DNA from: Sepioteuthis lessoniana
Taxonomy: Eukaryota; Mollusca; Cephalopoda; Myopsida; Loliginidae
Assembly (NCBI GenBank): GCA_963585895.1
Contig: OY757911.1
Location: 61,119,602-61,183,601 of the forward strand
Direction of reading: 5' to 3'
Length of the DNA stretch: 64,000 nt
A model generated the notes under the pieces. It made no database searches, was not told the origin of the DNA, and saw only the letters and a program-made list of their open reading frames with translations. Numbering within the stretch: the first letter of the stretch is position 1; every line of letters begins with the position of its first letter. This document shows, piece after piece, positions 43,401 through 55,179 of the stretch. A program made the position numbers and the translations under genes.

Positions 43401-44064
43401 ATCCTTTTAGGGCGTTGAAATCAATCAATCAATCAATAAAAAGTAACTGATGAGATTTAAATTGTCTTTTAATTTAAATACTTATCAACAGAGATGTATT
43501 AAATATAAAATAATTCTTTAAGTAGTTATATAGGATTGTTAATTCATTGAAAAAAGTGTAGAACATCAAAACATACATCTGGTATTTACCACTTTAAATG
43601 GATGAACGTTTCCCATAATATGTTTTCAAGATATACTAAATTATACTTCTTCATCATATCTTACAATAGAGGCAACTTGTTAGCGATTATATCCTCTGGA
43701 AATAACGCCGAACAGATTATATTGAGCAACATCATACAAAAACAAGAAACAATCCTTTACCCCAACTATTAGTGAATTCCCAAGATGTACTGCTTTTTGT
43801 AAAAAGCTAAAGGGATCCAACGCTTGTGTTATTTACTCATGCCTTTCAAAGAGGTAGTAGTACAAATGATTGACAGATTTTCCTACAAACGTTTTTGCTC
43901 GATTTAACAAGTCCGTATTTTTTATCACAAACAGTTTTATATTCACATCACCATCTTTATATGAAATGCGAATATAATAATCTTTAGTTATGTTTGGCGT
44001 CAAAAAATCACATAAATAACGTAGATACTCATATATAAACCAAATTTTAAAGAAAATATTTCAG
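43401..44064. other. unassigned AT-rich sequence
   Basis: Nothing recognised. Confidence 0.55.
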
Positions 44065-44234
44065 AGGGACATTGCTGGAGAAGTTCGGACGAGGTTCTTT
44101 TATAGACTCCTACTCATTGAACCGCCAGTGTACCGGACCAGCAAAGACTTACAATACACCAGCTCTTTCCAGACACCGGATGCAGTCTAGAAGATATACC
44201 AAAAGTGATGTATAATAGAGGCAGACAGAGAGAT

Positions 44235-44235
<1 letters not shown>
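44065..44235 (+). pseudogene. RTE-like LINE 3' end (copy 3, decayed)
   Basis: gacattgctggagaagttcg reads GHCWRSS, and later TIHQLFPDTGCSLEDIPKVM follows the C-terminal block of copies 1 and 2. It then runs into a GA-rich microsatellite instead of (ATG)n. Confidence 0.68.
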
Positions 44236-44237
<2 letters not shown>

Positions 44238-44275
<38 letters not shown>

Positions 44276-44327
44276 GTGTGTGTAGATTAGAGAGTGAGTG
44301 GGTGAGAGAGAGATAGAGAGAGAGAGG
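44238..44327. repeat. (GA)n microsatellite
   Basis: Two GA runs separated by tatgtgtgtgtagattagag. Confidence 0.94.
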
Positions 44328-44334
44328 GAAATTT

Positions 44335-44460
44335 ATACTATCAATACGACTTAATAATGATGGGTTAAATAGTACAACTATGATCCTTCTACTAGGATAG
44401 CTTTGGCATTAAATAACCTAAGAAAGTTGATATGCTGTTAAGCAACAAAGTAAACGAGTG
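44335..44460 (+). mobile_element. family B SINE, 3' part
   Basis: gatgggttaaatagtacaac, then ggatagctttggcattaaat and aacctaagaaagttgatatg. Confidence 0.72.
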
Positions 44461-45151
44461 TATATGATAGTTGTGCTTATTTTAGTCACATAATATAAAA
44501 AGATTGATAAGAATTCAATACACATTGTATTAAAGTTAAGTAACCTTATTTCGAAGGCCTTTTTGTTATAGTCTATTCTTCATTTGATACCTCTCTAAAA
44601 CGTTCTACAAGCTATGTTCTCAAATCTCTTTATGTACGTTCCATGATTGACGTCATAGCACCTGCTGTGACTCTCTGAAATGTTTCGGTGTGACTTATGA
44701 ATAATCAGACCAATTTTATCCGTATTGATGGAAGGACCCAGGCTCCCATGAGCGGTGCTATTTTAGTCCGTCTGTCTTTCTCTATTCCGTCTTAATTGTA
44801 CGTTTATACGTGGGAGACAGGAAACACCCACGCAGAAGACGGTCTATTTCAGACCGACGTTATTTTTGACACGACGTCGTTCTGATATACCACAGTGAAC
44901 ATTGATATTTACTTCTCCAGGTAGAAGGGAAAGATAGACAAAAAGACAGACAAACGTGGGAAGCAGAAAAGTATTTAGACATATTTGATTTGCTTTGCGG
45001 CTGTAATAGGAAGCCATTCTCATCAAATTATTTGTCAAATGTATAAAATGGAAAATAAGTAATAACGAAAGAACGTATGTTCAGAAAAGAGTTTCTATGA
45101 TTTCTGATTGACGTGAAAGAGAACGAAATGGGAATTTGATAGGCTTTATGT
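44461..45151. other. unassigned sequence
   Basis: No recognised feature. Confidence 0.55.
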
Positions 45152-45570
45152 TATTTCTCTTGATGTGAGATTCATTATAATAATTTCTCTTGATGCGAGA
45201 TTCATTGTAATATTTATTCTTCATGTAAGATTCATTGTAACAAATTCTCGTGATATGAGATTCATTATAATAATTTCTTTTGATGTGATATTCATTGTAA
45301 CAATTTCTCTTGGTGTGAGATTCATTTTAACGATTTCTCTTGATGCGAGATTCATTGTAACAAATTCTCGTGATATGAAATTCATTATAATAATTTCTTT
45401 TGATGTGAGATTCATTGAAACAATTTCTCTTGATGCGAGATTCATTGTAACAAATTTCGTGATATGAGATTCATTATAATAATTTCACTTGATGTGAGAT
45501 TCATTGTAACAAATTCTCATGATATGAGATTCATTGTAACTATTTCTCTTCATGACATATTCATTGCAAC
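45152..45570. repeat. 30-bp minisatellite, ~14 units
   Basis: The unit is near aatttctcttgatgtgagat, then tcattgtaac. Because 30 is a multiple of three, both strands stay open: 100 residues plus (45165-45467) and 74 residues minus (45221-45445). The variant ctcgtgatatgagat returns every three to four units, hinting at a higher-order step. These frames are not credited as genes. Confidence 0.96.
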
Positions 45571-46070
45571 AAACTGTTAATATCTATCAAATTATTCACA
45601 CACACTCCTGGCTTGAACTGATCGAAACCATGCATTGTAAACTTCGATATAAAAATTTAGTAAATAAATACACGTTAGGTTACGAGTATATTTATTCATC
45701 TTAACATTTGTTCATTTATCTGTAAATTTTTTTATTTTTAAGTCGCAAGGATATATTGATTAACTTGACTTGGCTGCTCTTACGAATTGTTAAGTACAAT
45801 GAAGTTTAGAATCGGTAAACAATTTTATACCATTGGTTTAATGTAACTTTAGCGAATATAAATTGTTTGAATGTAGCAGTCACTAAACAGCTTGACCCAG
45901 GGATATTTACTGATACATGTGCCGTGCTCAAAGCAAAGACAAGTTATATGGGTGATTTGTATTTCTTTTACCATGGAGTAGTAATGTGATTTGAATCCAC
46001 AAAGATTTGTGCTACATTTCACCTAAGTAGAAGGGTATATACATTTTTAAGCCTTGATCAGTTTCATATA
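45571..46070. other. unassigned AT-rich sequence
   Basis: Nothing recognised. Confidence 0.55.
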
Positions 46071-46074
46071 CGCA

Positions 46075-46180
46075 CACTATTTGATTGTGAAGCTTCAGTT
46101 CCCGATAGTTTGTGCAGTGTGGAGTACCTCTTCATTGACCTTACTCCCAGGTCTACTCTGATCCTGAGTAGTTGTGTTTA
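46075..46180 (+). mobile_element. family D fragment
   Basis: tgtgcagtgtggagtacctc, then ttcattgaccttactcccag and gtctactctgatcctgagta. Confidence 0.5.
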
Positions 46181-46263
46181 TTAGAGCTATTAAAATTATT
46201 CGTATTCGTTAGGTTCGTGTGTAACAACAACAACAACAACAAAAACATCATAAGAAACTTTTT

Positions 46264-46440
46264 TTTATCATTAAGGGTTTTCGGACTATTGTCTTCATCT
46301 TTATTGTTGATTCCACAACGTTCCGGCCAATATGTCCTCCCGCTTTCTTCAGGTGTTTGTAGAACTCGGGAACCTTCACGGAACTTTGAACAACGTCCTT
46401 TATTGAATCCACGGGGGTCGCCTGTTCTAATTCTGTTAAC
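46264..46440 (-). repeat. left arm of large inverted repeat, Penelope-type terminal repeat candidate
   Basis: It pairs with 46564-46738 over ~175 bases at high identity (for example ccacgggggtcgcctgttct against agaaccggtgacccccgtg). On the minus strand it reads ctgaagaaagcgggaggaca, then tattggccggaacgtt: the CTGAAGA box (46346-46352), a partly decayed stem, and a GAAAC box changed to GGAAC. Confidence 0.72.
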
Positions 46441-46563
46441 AGTCAGGACACATAGCGTAACGGTTATAGGCTTTGGTTACCTAAACTTCTAGGGAGACAA
46501 TCATCTGGAGGTTGTAGGTTCAATCCTGACTACAGGAATACTTAACACTTGTATCCGGTTATG
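46441..46563 (+). other. tRNA-like module between the inverted arms
   Basis: It has an A-box-like atagcgtaacggttataggc and a near-consensus B box gtaggttcaatcctgac. gtcagga (46442-46448) can pair with tcctgac (46524-46530), but the second strand overlaps the T-arm, so it is not an ordinary tRNA fold. It could be a SINE head or a tRNA pseudogene carried by the element. Confidence 0.6.
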
Positions 46564-46738
46564 GTTAACGGAATCAGAACCGGTGACCCCCGTGTATTCA
46601 ATAAAGGACGTAGTTCAAAGTTCCATGAAGGCTCCCGGGTTCCACAAACACCTGAAGAATGCTGGAGGACATATCGACTGAAACGTTTAACAATAAAGAT
46701 GAAGACAATAGTTCGAAAATCCTTAATGATAAAAATCA
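46564..46738 (+). repeat. right arm of large inverted repeat, with hammerhead-like core
   Basis: CTGAAGA at 46652-46658 (fits CUGANGA), then tgctggaggacatatcgact, then GAAAC at 46680-46684. Combining both arms, the intervening segment would have been a ggccg...cggcc stem around gaggacatat, the stem II of a hammerhead-type fold. Downstream is caataaagatg, a possible poly(A) signal. Penelope-like elements are known to carry hammerhead motifs in their terminal repeats. Confidence 0.68.
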
Positions 46739-46739
46739 T

Positions 46740-49700
46740 CAAGCTTCGTCTCAGAAATTTAGACAACTAATCATAAGAAACTGTTATAAAATAGCCGAGG
46801 GATTTCGGTTCATACCTTTGAGTTTAGTTAGGCTGAGAACCTTTTCGGCTCAGCTCATGGATTAGTTAGAGGCAATTGAGGCAGGTGTTAACGCAGGTGC
46901 GCGCGGGCGGATGGAGGTGTTACTCAGATCTCATAACAGTCCGAGACGATACTGGGTGACAAGGTGCGGGTGACGTCACGCACTGGAAGCACGCGGAAGT
47001 TTGTGTGAAAATTTGAAGAAAATAAGAGTCGGGACCTAGACGCCAAACGAAAAGGATCGATTTTTGGAGCTCGCAGGCGCGAGCCGAACTCGCGCCCTAT
47101 AGGGGGCCGCTCGAGTTGGGGGCCAAATGAATAAGACAGCATAGAAGATTGTGTCTCTCCTCTTTAAGTCGAAACCTTTAACTCAAAGTTAATAAAAAGG
47201 TTTCGTACCTGAACAAGAAGTTACGTGTTTTCGAATTCCGAGATTCCTATGTTCTTTATATATTCTATAGTAATGAACATTATATGTCCATTTCGCACAT
47301 CGCGTTAAATTGTGAATATGGTACAAAAATATTTCACAAAAAATGTTAATACTTAGTTTCATATACCAGTTATGCTATATGTGAAGGTCTCCCCTTGGGA
47401 GGGCCGAGAATATTGTGGTACTTGGAGTGTCCAGGCCTGCGTTTTTGTGAATTCCCCTGAGAATGAGTTTGAGATTTTATTGAGATACTGACTGGTTAGT
47501 GGCCAGACTGAGTTGTGAAGGTCCCCCTGGAATGGGATTTGAGATTTTATTTAAGAAAATATTTTGAAACTGGGGGTGGGAGATGAGGAAGTATATGTGA
47601 GAAATCTTGACGATCTCGTTGATGTGCCGAAAAATTTATTGACTCGGTTTTGAATAATTCTTGAGGGGGAAATATAGTTGACCAAATAAATGAATAAATA
47701 AAGTACCCCGTTAACTATAGAAAAAGACAGTAAAAGGTTTGGGTTGCTTAGGAAAGAACCACCGGGATATTTTAACAAATCTTTGGAAGTAAGCAAGAAA
47801 CTAGTATTATGTTGTGGTCGGAACAAGTAAAAATGAAGAAATGATGGCTGGATCCGAGCCATGCTTTTGTAGAGATACTTGCTGAAAGAAGAAAGAATAT
47901 TACTGAAAAAGTTTGATTAACGAACCATGCTTGTTTTATGGGAATACTTGTTAGAAATCGAATGAACGGGGATGCACGAACCTAGAGTTACTATATCAAG
48001 GTAAAGACAGAGAGAAGCAGATATAAGATTAAAAAATAGTGAATGAACGATTTAATAAAGAGAGAGAGAGGCGGGGGGACAACAGGACAATGGAAAAAGA
48101 AAAAAGAAAGAAGAAAAGAAACCTGAACACAGTTGAGCACAACATAAAAAAAAGAAAAAAACGAACATTTTTAAGAAAAATAGACAGTGCATTGATGGAA
48201 CAAAAAGGAAAGCTGAACATTTGTTCAAACCTTGTGAACTTTGATTGTGAACATATTGTAAATATTGTTTGATTTGTTCAGAATAGTTGAAAAATTAGCA
48301 AAAAAAAAAAAGAGTTGTTTGAGTTTAAAGGCGACATTAGAATTATTTTTGTTTCATATTATGAAATTTGACGAAAACCATTAACAGGGGATTTAATATT
48401 AAGTTTATGAAGATTTTAAAATTATATTGATTCTAAATGTTTTTTGAAATATTGAGTTTTCGTGGAATTGGAAATACGACTTTTAATGTTTCTGTTTTAA
48501 AGCGAATCATTGGCTGACTCGAGATTACGACAGAGATTCATGCAAATTGTGGTACGGATTGTTTTGGGGCATATGGTAAGAAGTAATTCTATAGAGGAAT
48601 TCAGTGTATTTGTTGAAGGCTTGTGGTGGCCAGAATTTTCAGATGGGAGTTTCAAGTTGATGGAATAAAGGAAAGAAAGGCGTGGCCTGCTTCAATATTT
48701 TGTGGATGATGTCTAGATCTTTCAGTCCTGGTGATGTTTTGGATTCGTGCATGATTTGGCGAGGTAAAACGAATCTGGAAATGGCGAGGTGCCGATATCT
48801 TGGTAGCCCCGAGGGTTCCTGATTAAATAGAAAAGCAACCCGGCGAGGGTGTGATCAGGTAAAGCATGTTCCTCAAGGGTTTACAAAGCAATAGGCACGG
48901 TAACAGAAAATTAATAATGAAAAAAAGTGTAACACATTGCTAATAAATATTTTTGCGTGGTCTATTTTAGGTGGTTTACTGCATGCGTGTCAAATTGTGA
49001 TACATTTGGATGTATTGTCATTTTAAAGAATTGTGATGCATTGTTTTAGGCTATGATTTTTATAGATTTATGAGGAACGTTTTGGGCCTTGAAGATATTT
49101 TTTTAGTTTGTGGAATTCTCCAGTTACTCCAGATAGGAACTTGCCGAGCGAACGACTGGGGCGTGGTCATGAAGAATCCGGGCGAAATGTATTGCTGGAA
49201 TGACCAGGGTCCCTGGGTTTGTGACCAGGATCTGGGACCAGAGTATGGTCCTTTTATGGTTTTGAGATTCTTCAAGGAATTGCAAAGGGCTCTATTGTGT
49301 TTTTGAGAGGATGAAAGATGCATCTGTATTGTATTTTGATGTATGCATGCAGAATAGAACTCACCAAGAAAGAACAAGGAAATAATTCAGATAAGAATTA
49401 AAAGAGGTTAATTGTCCCTTTTAAGATATCTAATTATTTTTGTATTTTGCTGTTGTTCAAGTAGTTTCTTTTTGTATTTTTGCTGTTGTTGTCCTTGAGC
49501 ATAATTTGTAAGATTTGTTGGTGAGGGGGATTGAGAGGGACGTGAAGAAAATATCCACAGGTGGAATTTTGAAAAATAAGTATGGGATGATTGTTATATA
49601 TTGACCCTCGAGCGAGCCGTCAATCAAGAGATGCACATGTGTAAATAAGTGGAAGAAGAGTGGAAGCAGGTGGGTGTTAGGAAAGAATATAGGTCGGTGC

Positions 49701-50030
49701 CCGTAGCAGCGTCGAGTCAGTCGTAAATAGGAATGCCAGAGTGAGGCACAGCTTGAAGACTGTGGGCTGCGCCCCTCAGCGATCCCTGGTTGAGTAACCG
49801 AAGCTAAGATGCGGAAGAAGTGCTGCTATGGTCAAGAGAAGAACTTGGGCCAATATCGCAGTCTGTCCCTGTCTCCACACATCTCTCACACACAACAGAA
49901 ACATCGAGAATAAAGTGTGAGAGATATATTTTTTGTAAAGAAGTGTATTCGTTCGTTATTAAAGTCGTCATTATTGCTGACTATGTTTCCTGCTTATATT
50001 TGCGTAAATGGCTATACAACATGAGCTTAC
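46740..50030. other. 3.3-kb G-rich, microsatellite-poor region, unassigned
   Basis: Texture differs from the rest: G-rich on the plus strand, no TA or CA tracts and no SINEs. It holds a perfect 8-bp-stem hairpin (ggcgcgag/ctcgcgcc, 47076-47096) in a GC-rich stretch (46880-47120), and a segment from about 49590 with aataaa near 49909 that could be LTR-like. Frames of 78 (plus, 49070) and 105 residues (minus, 49060) overlap and neither is recognised. It may be one decayed LTR element or non-repetitive sequence. Confidence 0.35.
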
Positions 50031-50033
50031 GTA

Positions 50034-50115
50034 TGTCGTCGAAATGGCTAAGCGGTACGGTATAGATCTAATGCAAGGTTAGGCGAGTTTCGACCCCAGC
50101 TTGAAACCTCCAGCG
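50034..50115 (+). other. tRNA-like sequence (SINE head or tRNA pseudogene)
   Basis: gaaatggctaagcggtacgg resembles the A box of a Leu/Ser-type tRNA, and gcgagtttcgaccccagctt the B box, with a long interval as in class II tRNAs. The acceptor stem does not close, so it is not an intact tRNA gene. Confidence 0.45.
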
Positions 50116-50167
50116 ATTCTAGTGACATTGAAGTTTTGTGATGCAACGGAACAGTCTGCCTGTGGAT

Positions 50168-50190
50168 GACATATATATATATATATATAC
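50168..50190. repeat. (TA)n microsatellite
   Basis: About 11 TA units. 50191-50390 is unassigned. Confidence 0.93.
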
Positions 50191-50394
50191 TAGCAACAAT
50201 ATTTTGCCTGTCAGAATACAAGGGTTAATAATGTTCTAACTTATTTTGTACATTTTTGTCCGTTTGTTTACCATGTTAATCTAGTATTGGTGTTTCAAAC
50301 CATATGCCAGAATAATGAAGTTGAACATAAAATTTTCAATGTAATCTCATGATGCCTAAATACTTCACCAACAAAGAGCAATACAGCTATATTT

Positions 50395-51235
50395 GGTTTG
50401 GTTTTACGGCATATCATCAATTATTAGTTATTCAAAACCAAATTAATTTTTATAGATGAAAATAGTCCTGTTTTAAATAATTCAGTTTAGCATAAATATT
50501 TTTTTTTTGTTCATAAGCATTTAAATGTCAAGACCGTTCTATTTCAAACAATTCAGTTTAGCATAAGTACGTAGTTTAAATGTCAAAACAGTTATATTTC
50601 AATCAATTAACTTTAGCCTACATACGCAGTTTAAATGTCAAAACAGTTCTATTTCAAATAATTCATTTTAGTATAAGTACATAGTTTAAATGTCAAAAAA
50701 CGTTTATTTCAAGCTATTCAGTTTAGTTAACAAAGTTACATGGTTCCATGTATTGCTATGTATCACTTGCAATTCAATTAAACATCATTCATTTATTTAC
50801 ACATAATAAAATGTAAAAACATTTTACCATAATTAAGCATTTTTAATGTAAAAACATTTCTATTTCAAACAATTCAGTTTAACATTATTACAATTAAATA
50901 TCAAACAGTTCTATTTGACCCATAGATAGGACCCTATCAGGTGCTACCATTCCTGGTCCGAGTGGATCTGAGAGTGATGGCAATGAAAGAGTACTCCGTA
51001 TTCCTCAATGCTCTAACATTACTGGAAACTAACCATTAGATTGATTAGTGTTATATCCAGGACATTCGTTCGGGAAGTCTTAATCTTCTGCATAGAAGCA
51101 GTCAGTGTCTTCTGCAGCCTCATATGCCTGGGCCACTTGAAACTCGTTGGGTGAGTCTTAGCTCTCTGCAGAGATGCAGTCGGTGTATTCTACAGCTCCA
51201 GCCGACTGGACCACGCAGTACAACAATTGTTTCAT
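50395..51235 (-). mobile_element. family D repeat, most complete copy
   Basis: Reversed tail (ggcatatcatcaattattag), then five to six units of ~57 bases (gtttaaatgtcaaaacagtt, ctatttcaaacaattcagtt, tagcataagtac) between 50460 and 50900. The unique block follows (gacccatagataggacccta, cctggtccgagtggatctga, gcagtcagtgtcttctgcag), whose final part is duplicated (aactcgttgggtgagtctta to cggtgtattctacagc). No coding capacity. It defines the family's layout. Confidence 0.82.
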
Positions 51236-51730
51236 GTTAAATGTATGGACACATCTTTTTTAAGAGTGGTTATTACTTTAGAAGACAGAATTAAGGATTT
51301 TTCAGAAAAAATATAAATATAACATTTCTTCTTAGCTTTTAAGAAACTTAATAAATTATTTGAAGATCTTTAACTCTTCATATAATTAGGAATTATCCTT
51401 ATCGATTCTTTTTAATTCAGTTATTTTTCACGTAGCTTTATTGTTGGTTTGTATATACATAAATAAAAAAGAAAAGCGAAGTATTCTATGTGTTATAAAT
51501 TTATTTATGATGGTAAAGTCAACGTTTAAACGTTTAGTTTTTATTAAATCTTTACTCGGACGGTATCATGTGGAAAAACTAATTGCTGAACAATCGATAA
51601 TTTTATTAAGATAACGCAAGAGAAAATGTATATTGAGAATGACTTGTAAGCGTATTGTCAGTGTTCTTTTTTGAAAATAATTTTATGGTTGGCACAGGCA
51701 ATGATATATATATATCAACTAAAATTTAAA
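51236..51730. other. unassigned AT-rich sequence
   Basis: Nothing recognised. Confidence 0.55.
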
Positions 51731-51734
51731 CACA

Positions 51735-51978
51735 CCAGAGTCTCTGTGGCTTAGTGGATAAAGTGCTTGATAACGACATCGTAGTAAGCGAGTTTTAACT
51801 TCAGTAGCGATATTACGTTCACTTTTGGACTAATAACCTTAGAAAAGGTTTGACCCCTCTTTTCTAACAGCTATGTGTAAATAGTATCACAGCTGTTCTT
51901 CTACAAGGATGAATTTGGCATTAACTAACCTACGAATGTTAATATGCCATTAAGCAAAGTAGCCAAACCAAAAGTTAT
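51735..51978 (+). mobile_element. tRNA-derived SINE, family B
   Basis: Head gtctctgtggcttagtggat, body ggactaataaccttagaaaa, tail ggcattaactaacctacgaa, then tgttaatatgcca and an A/C-rich end. Confidence 0.84.
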
Positions 51979-51979
51979 A

Positions 51980-53480
51980 TGGAACAGTTTTCTTTCTGCT
52001 AGATTTAAAATTGATTTTTCACTTGGCTCACAGCATGCTATGGTAGAATTTTACCGAGACTAATTGCAAAATATCCGTCTGTTATGCATCTGCGAATACA
52101 GATGAATGAAAAATAATATATAACATAGACAATGTGTAATTAAAAAGCAACTCTATAAGGAAGGCAATTTATATCACAGTCTTTCAGTCGGATGGAAATA
52201 TGCTTCAGCACGCTTATTGATATATTGCCCATAAATACAATCATAAAAATACCCTGCAAAACCAAGAAATAACATTCTTACATTCTTGGGCTTGTGTATT
52301 TCAAGAATGATGTCAGTGAGTCGTCGAGCAACAATTTACACAAATAACACTTTCCCTCTTCTACTGATTATTTTTCATTAGATTTTCTCCGTTGAACATT
52401 GCGTAATTATTTTTGGAGTGTTTGTGAAAGTTAAGCTGGAGTGTTTGTGAACAGTGGGACACTGCCTGTAATTTCCAACAAAAAATATCCGATAAATGTT
52501 CACTTGATCAGTGCCAAATAAGAGTATCAATGACGTCAAACTGCCAGTATTCCCTGATTGTACGTGCTCTATGGACACGGGTACTTAGATCTATGAAGAT
52601 AGTATATAATGCCAAAAGGTGATCATTTAAGTAAAGTTCAAATACCTGTTTACGGGAGGTGAATTTGCCTTGCAACATCACAAGGCCAAGTTTGCAGCCG
52701 TACAGACATCTACTCTGAATCAGATCTGAGTCACAGCCGAACGGAACATCGGTGTTTACCTCATACAATGTTCCCTAGGACGCTATATTCAATCTCAGCT
52801 ATCAATCAGATACAATAGCAAACAATTCTCGCTGATACAGTGTAACCTCTTTCATGAATAAATTTCCAGCCACTTATGCCATTACACTTGCAATGCCAAG
52901 TAGTTATCAGATGAGATGTCATGAATAGAAATTTTTTTTTTCATCTTCCTTTAACTGTACTGAGAATGTGTCTGAAGTTTATATATCCCCAGTACCGAGG
53001 AAAGTCTAACAAACAGCTTCTCCTGAGTGTTTGTTTTTTTTAGTCATCCAGTCCTCGACCTATCACTTACATCACTTGTTGATTAAGAAAAATTTCGGGT
53101 AATTTAATTGAAGAAAGATTAAAATCATAATACACCGATGGAAATCGATCTTATTCCACGGGGAGGTAGAAAACATTGAAAAGGGCATTCACAAACCGCC
53201 ACAATGACTGAAGTGTGAAAATTGATATGTGGATCTACTTGTACATATATGGAATTGTTATTAAAATTGAAGGAAGTGGTTGACAAAAAATATATGGCTT
53301 TTACAGACGACGGCGTTGAGGAGATGTAACGGTAGACAAATTGATAGCACCAATAAAATAATAAGCTTTTTTTCAAAGAACGTGGTATCCAAATAGAAAT
53401 CTAAATGAGTTTGAAAGCAAACTTATTTGGACGTCTCTTTCGATGTTTAGAATAATATTCATCCTCCATACAGAAAATCA
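51980..53480. other. unassigned sequence with two moderate minus frames
   Basis: The 86-residue frame 52508-52768 (PFGCDSDLIQSRCLYGCKLG, then LVMLQGKFTSRKQVFELYLN) has normal composition. It, and the 83-residue frame 53125-53376, match no family I recognise. Exon remnants are possible but unsupported. Confidence 0.4.
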
Positions 53481-53487
53481 AAAAGGA

Positions 53488-53715
53488 TGTCCTCGTGGTG
53501 TAATGGTTACAGTGATGGACTACGGAATCGTAGTAAGCGAGTTCGTACTCGAGTCGCGCTATTACGTTCCCTTTCGGGCAAATACTCTTGGGAAAGTTTT
53601 GAACCCCCTTATCCTCCCAGCTATCGGTTAAATAGTACCACTACTGCTCTTCTATGAGAATAGCTTTTGCGTTAAATAACCTACAAAGGTTAATATGCCA
53701 ATAAACAAAGAAACC
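53488..53715 (+). mobile_element. tRNA-derived SINE, family B, well preserved
   Basis: A box cgtggtgtaatggttacagt, B box region taagcgagttcgtactcgag, body aaatactcttgggaaagttt, tail gcgttaaataacctacaaag, then gttaatatgcca and an (A/C)-rich end. A ~10-base flank match (gaaaatcaaa / gaaatcaaa) may be the target duplication. Reference copy for the family B head. Confidence 0.9.
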
Positions 53716-54049
53716 AAACCAAAGCAAATAGAAATCAAACAATACAATCAGTCGGTATCAAAGTGGGTTTCAACCCCTCACAGATTACTTCCAAACAGAC
53801 CAACCAGATGTATGAATAGAAAATTATCTGACAATTCTTTGAACAACAACATTAACAATCAAGCAAAAATAAAATGTGAGCTGGCATTGGAAAATAATGT
53901 TTACTCGGGGATATTAAATTCATGAAGCATAGTTGGGTAATGACCAAGGATAAAATTTAGAAAGGTTCAGCCAATCATAAGAAAGTTTTGAAAACCACAA
54001 TGAGAAGAATATTCATCAATGTAATTGATAAATGTAACCTAAATAGCAA
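53716..54049. other. unassigned sequence
   Basis: A-rich; no recognised feature beyond chance frames. Confidence 0.5.
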
Positions 54050-54260
54050 TCAAGGGAATCTCCGTGACAGTGTGTTTAACGTGCTGGACTGCAACTTCGT
54101 AGTTAGTCAATTGGATCTCCAGTTGTACGATGACGTTCACTTCCGGACTAATACCATTGAGAAAAGTCTTAACCCCCTATCTCCAACAACTATTCTTTCA
54201 ATAGTACAACAACATTTCCATAAGGATGGCTTTGGCATCAAATAACTCAGGAAGGTTGAA
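54050..54260 (+). mobile_element. tRNA-derived SINE, family B
   Basis: gtgtttaacgtgctggactg, B-box region agtcaattggatctccagtt, then ttccggactaataccattga and ggctttggcatcaaataact. Confidence 0.78.
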
Positions 54261-54487
54261 AATAAACTTACATAATCTGTTTGGTAAGCATGATTATTCT
54301 TTTTGAATCACCTTAGGATCGTTCGTTAACCGTTGGAATTTTTATCGCGATTAATTAGTATTAAAAAAAATCAGTTTTTACCTATATAGTCGCTTTACAT
54401 TTTGTTATCGAGTACCTTTAAATATTGCTGTTCTTGTTGATCACAACAATCACAAATAATGAACAAAAATCTGTCTATCTATTCATG

Positions 54488-54488
<1 letters not shown>

Positions 54489-54531
<43 letters not shown>

Positions 54532-54532
54532 A
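54489..54532. repeat. (CT)n(TA)n microsatellite
   Basis: About 8 CT units then about 14 TA units. 54533-54895 is unassigned. Confidence 0.95.
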
Positions 54533-54897
54533 GTATGTATGAGTGTATATGTTTTGAATAGAAGTGTGGCGTGATATGTCCGACACAAGCACATGCTTAA
54601 TGATTAACATACAAAAAAACCTCTGCTAACCCCGAAAAAGAAAAGAAAATATTACCTGTTTTCGATCAACTGGAATTTGGCTCAGGGCAATTTCCTTGCT
54701 GATCGATATTCCAAGTAGAAGTGTTCTGATTGACCACTGATATGTTTTCTCGGTAGAAAAAATGTTAAAGAGAAAGTTAAATGTGTAAATTACGTTTCTT
54801 TCACTGACTGAAGTCGCTTTCTTTTTATGTCGGGCTAAGTCATAATAATGATTTGAGTTGTTAAGGTCTTGAGTAGTTACGTACTAATGAAAGAGAA

Positions 54898-55040
54898 GTA
54901 CCCGTGGAGTAGTGGATAACGACCCTGAAGTATGTGAGTTCGAACTCCAGTTATACTACTGAGTTCCTTTTTTTTGACTATTACCCATTGGAAAAGACAT
55001 GATCCCCTTATCCTGTCTGCCGTAGGTTAAATAGTACCAC
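54898..55040 (+). mobile_element. family B SINE, 3'-truncated
   Basis: tacccgtggagtagtggata, B box tgtgagttcgaactccagtt, body ccattggaaaagacatgatc and taggttaaatagtaccac. The hairpin tail is missing. Confidence 0.8.
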
Positions 55041-55179
55041 TATTGTTCTTATTCATACACATTTTTGATATCTTTAAAATCTCCACTCATTTCATGGAAC
55101 AAGAAGTTTAGTCCGTAAAAAAATACAAATAATACAAAAATAACAAATTAAACAAAAATACAATGAAAATCTTCGGACA

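Noticed and set aside
46652..46684. functional hammerhead ribozyme
   Set aside because: In the present sequence stem II is decayed in both arms and one arm has lost the GAAA box; only an ancestral motif is proposed.
50034..50115. intact tRNA gene
   Set aside because: A- and B-box-like sequences are present but the acceptor stem does not close.
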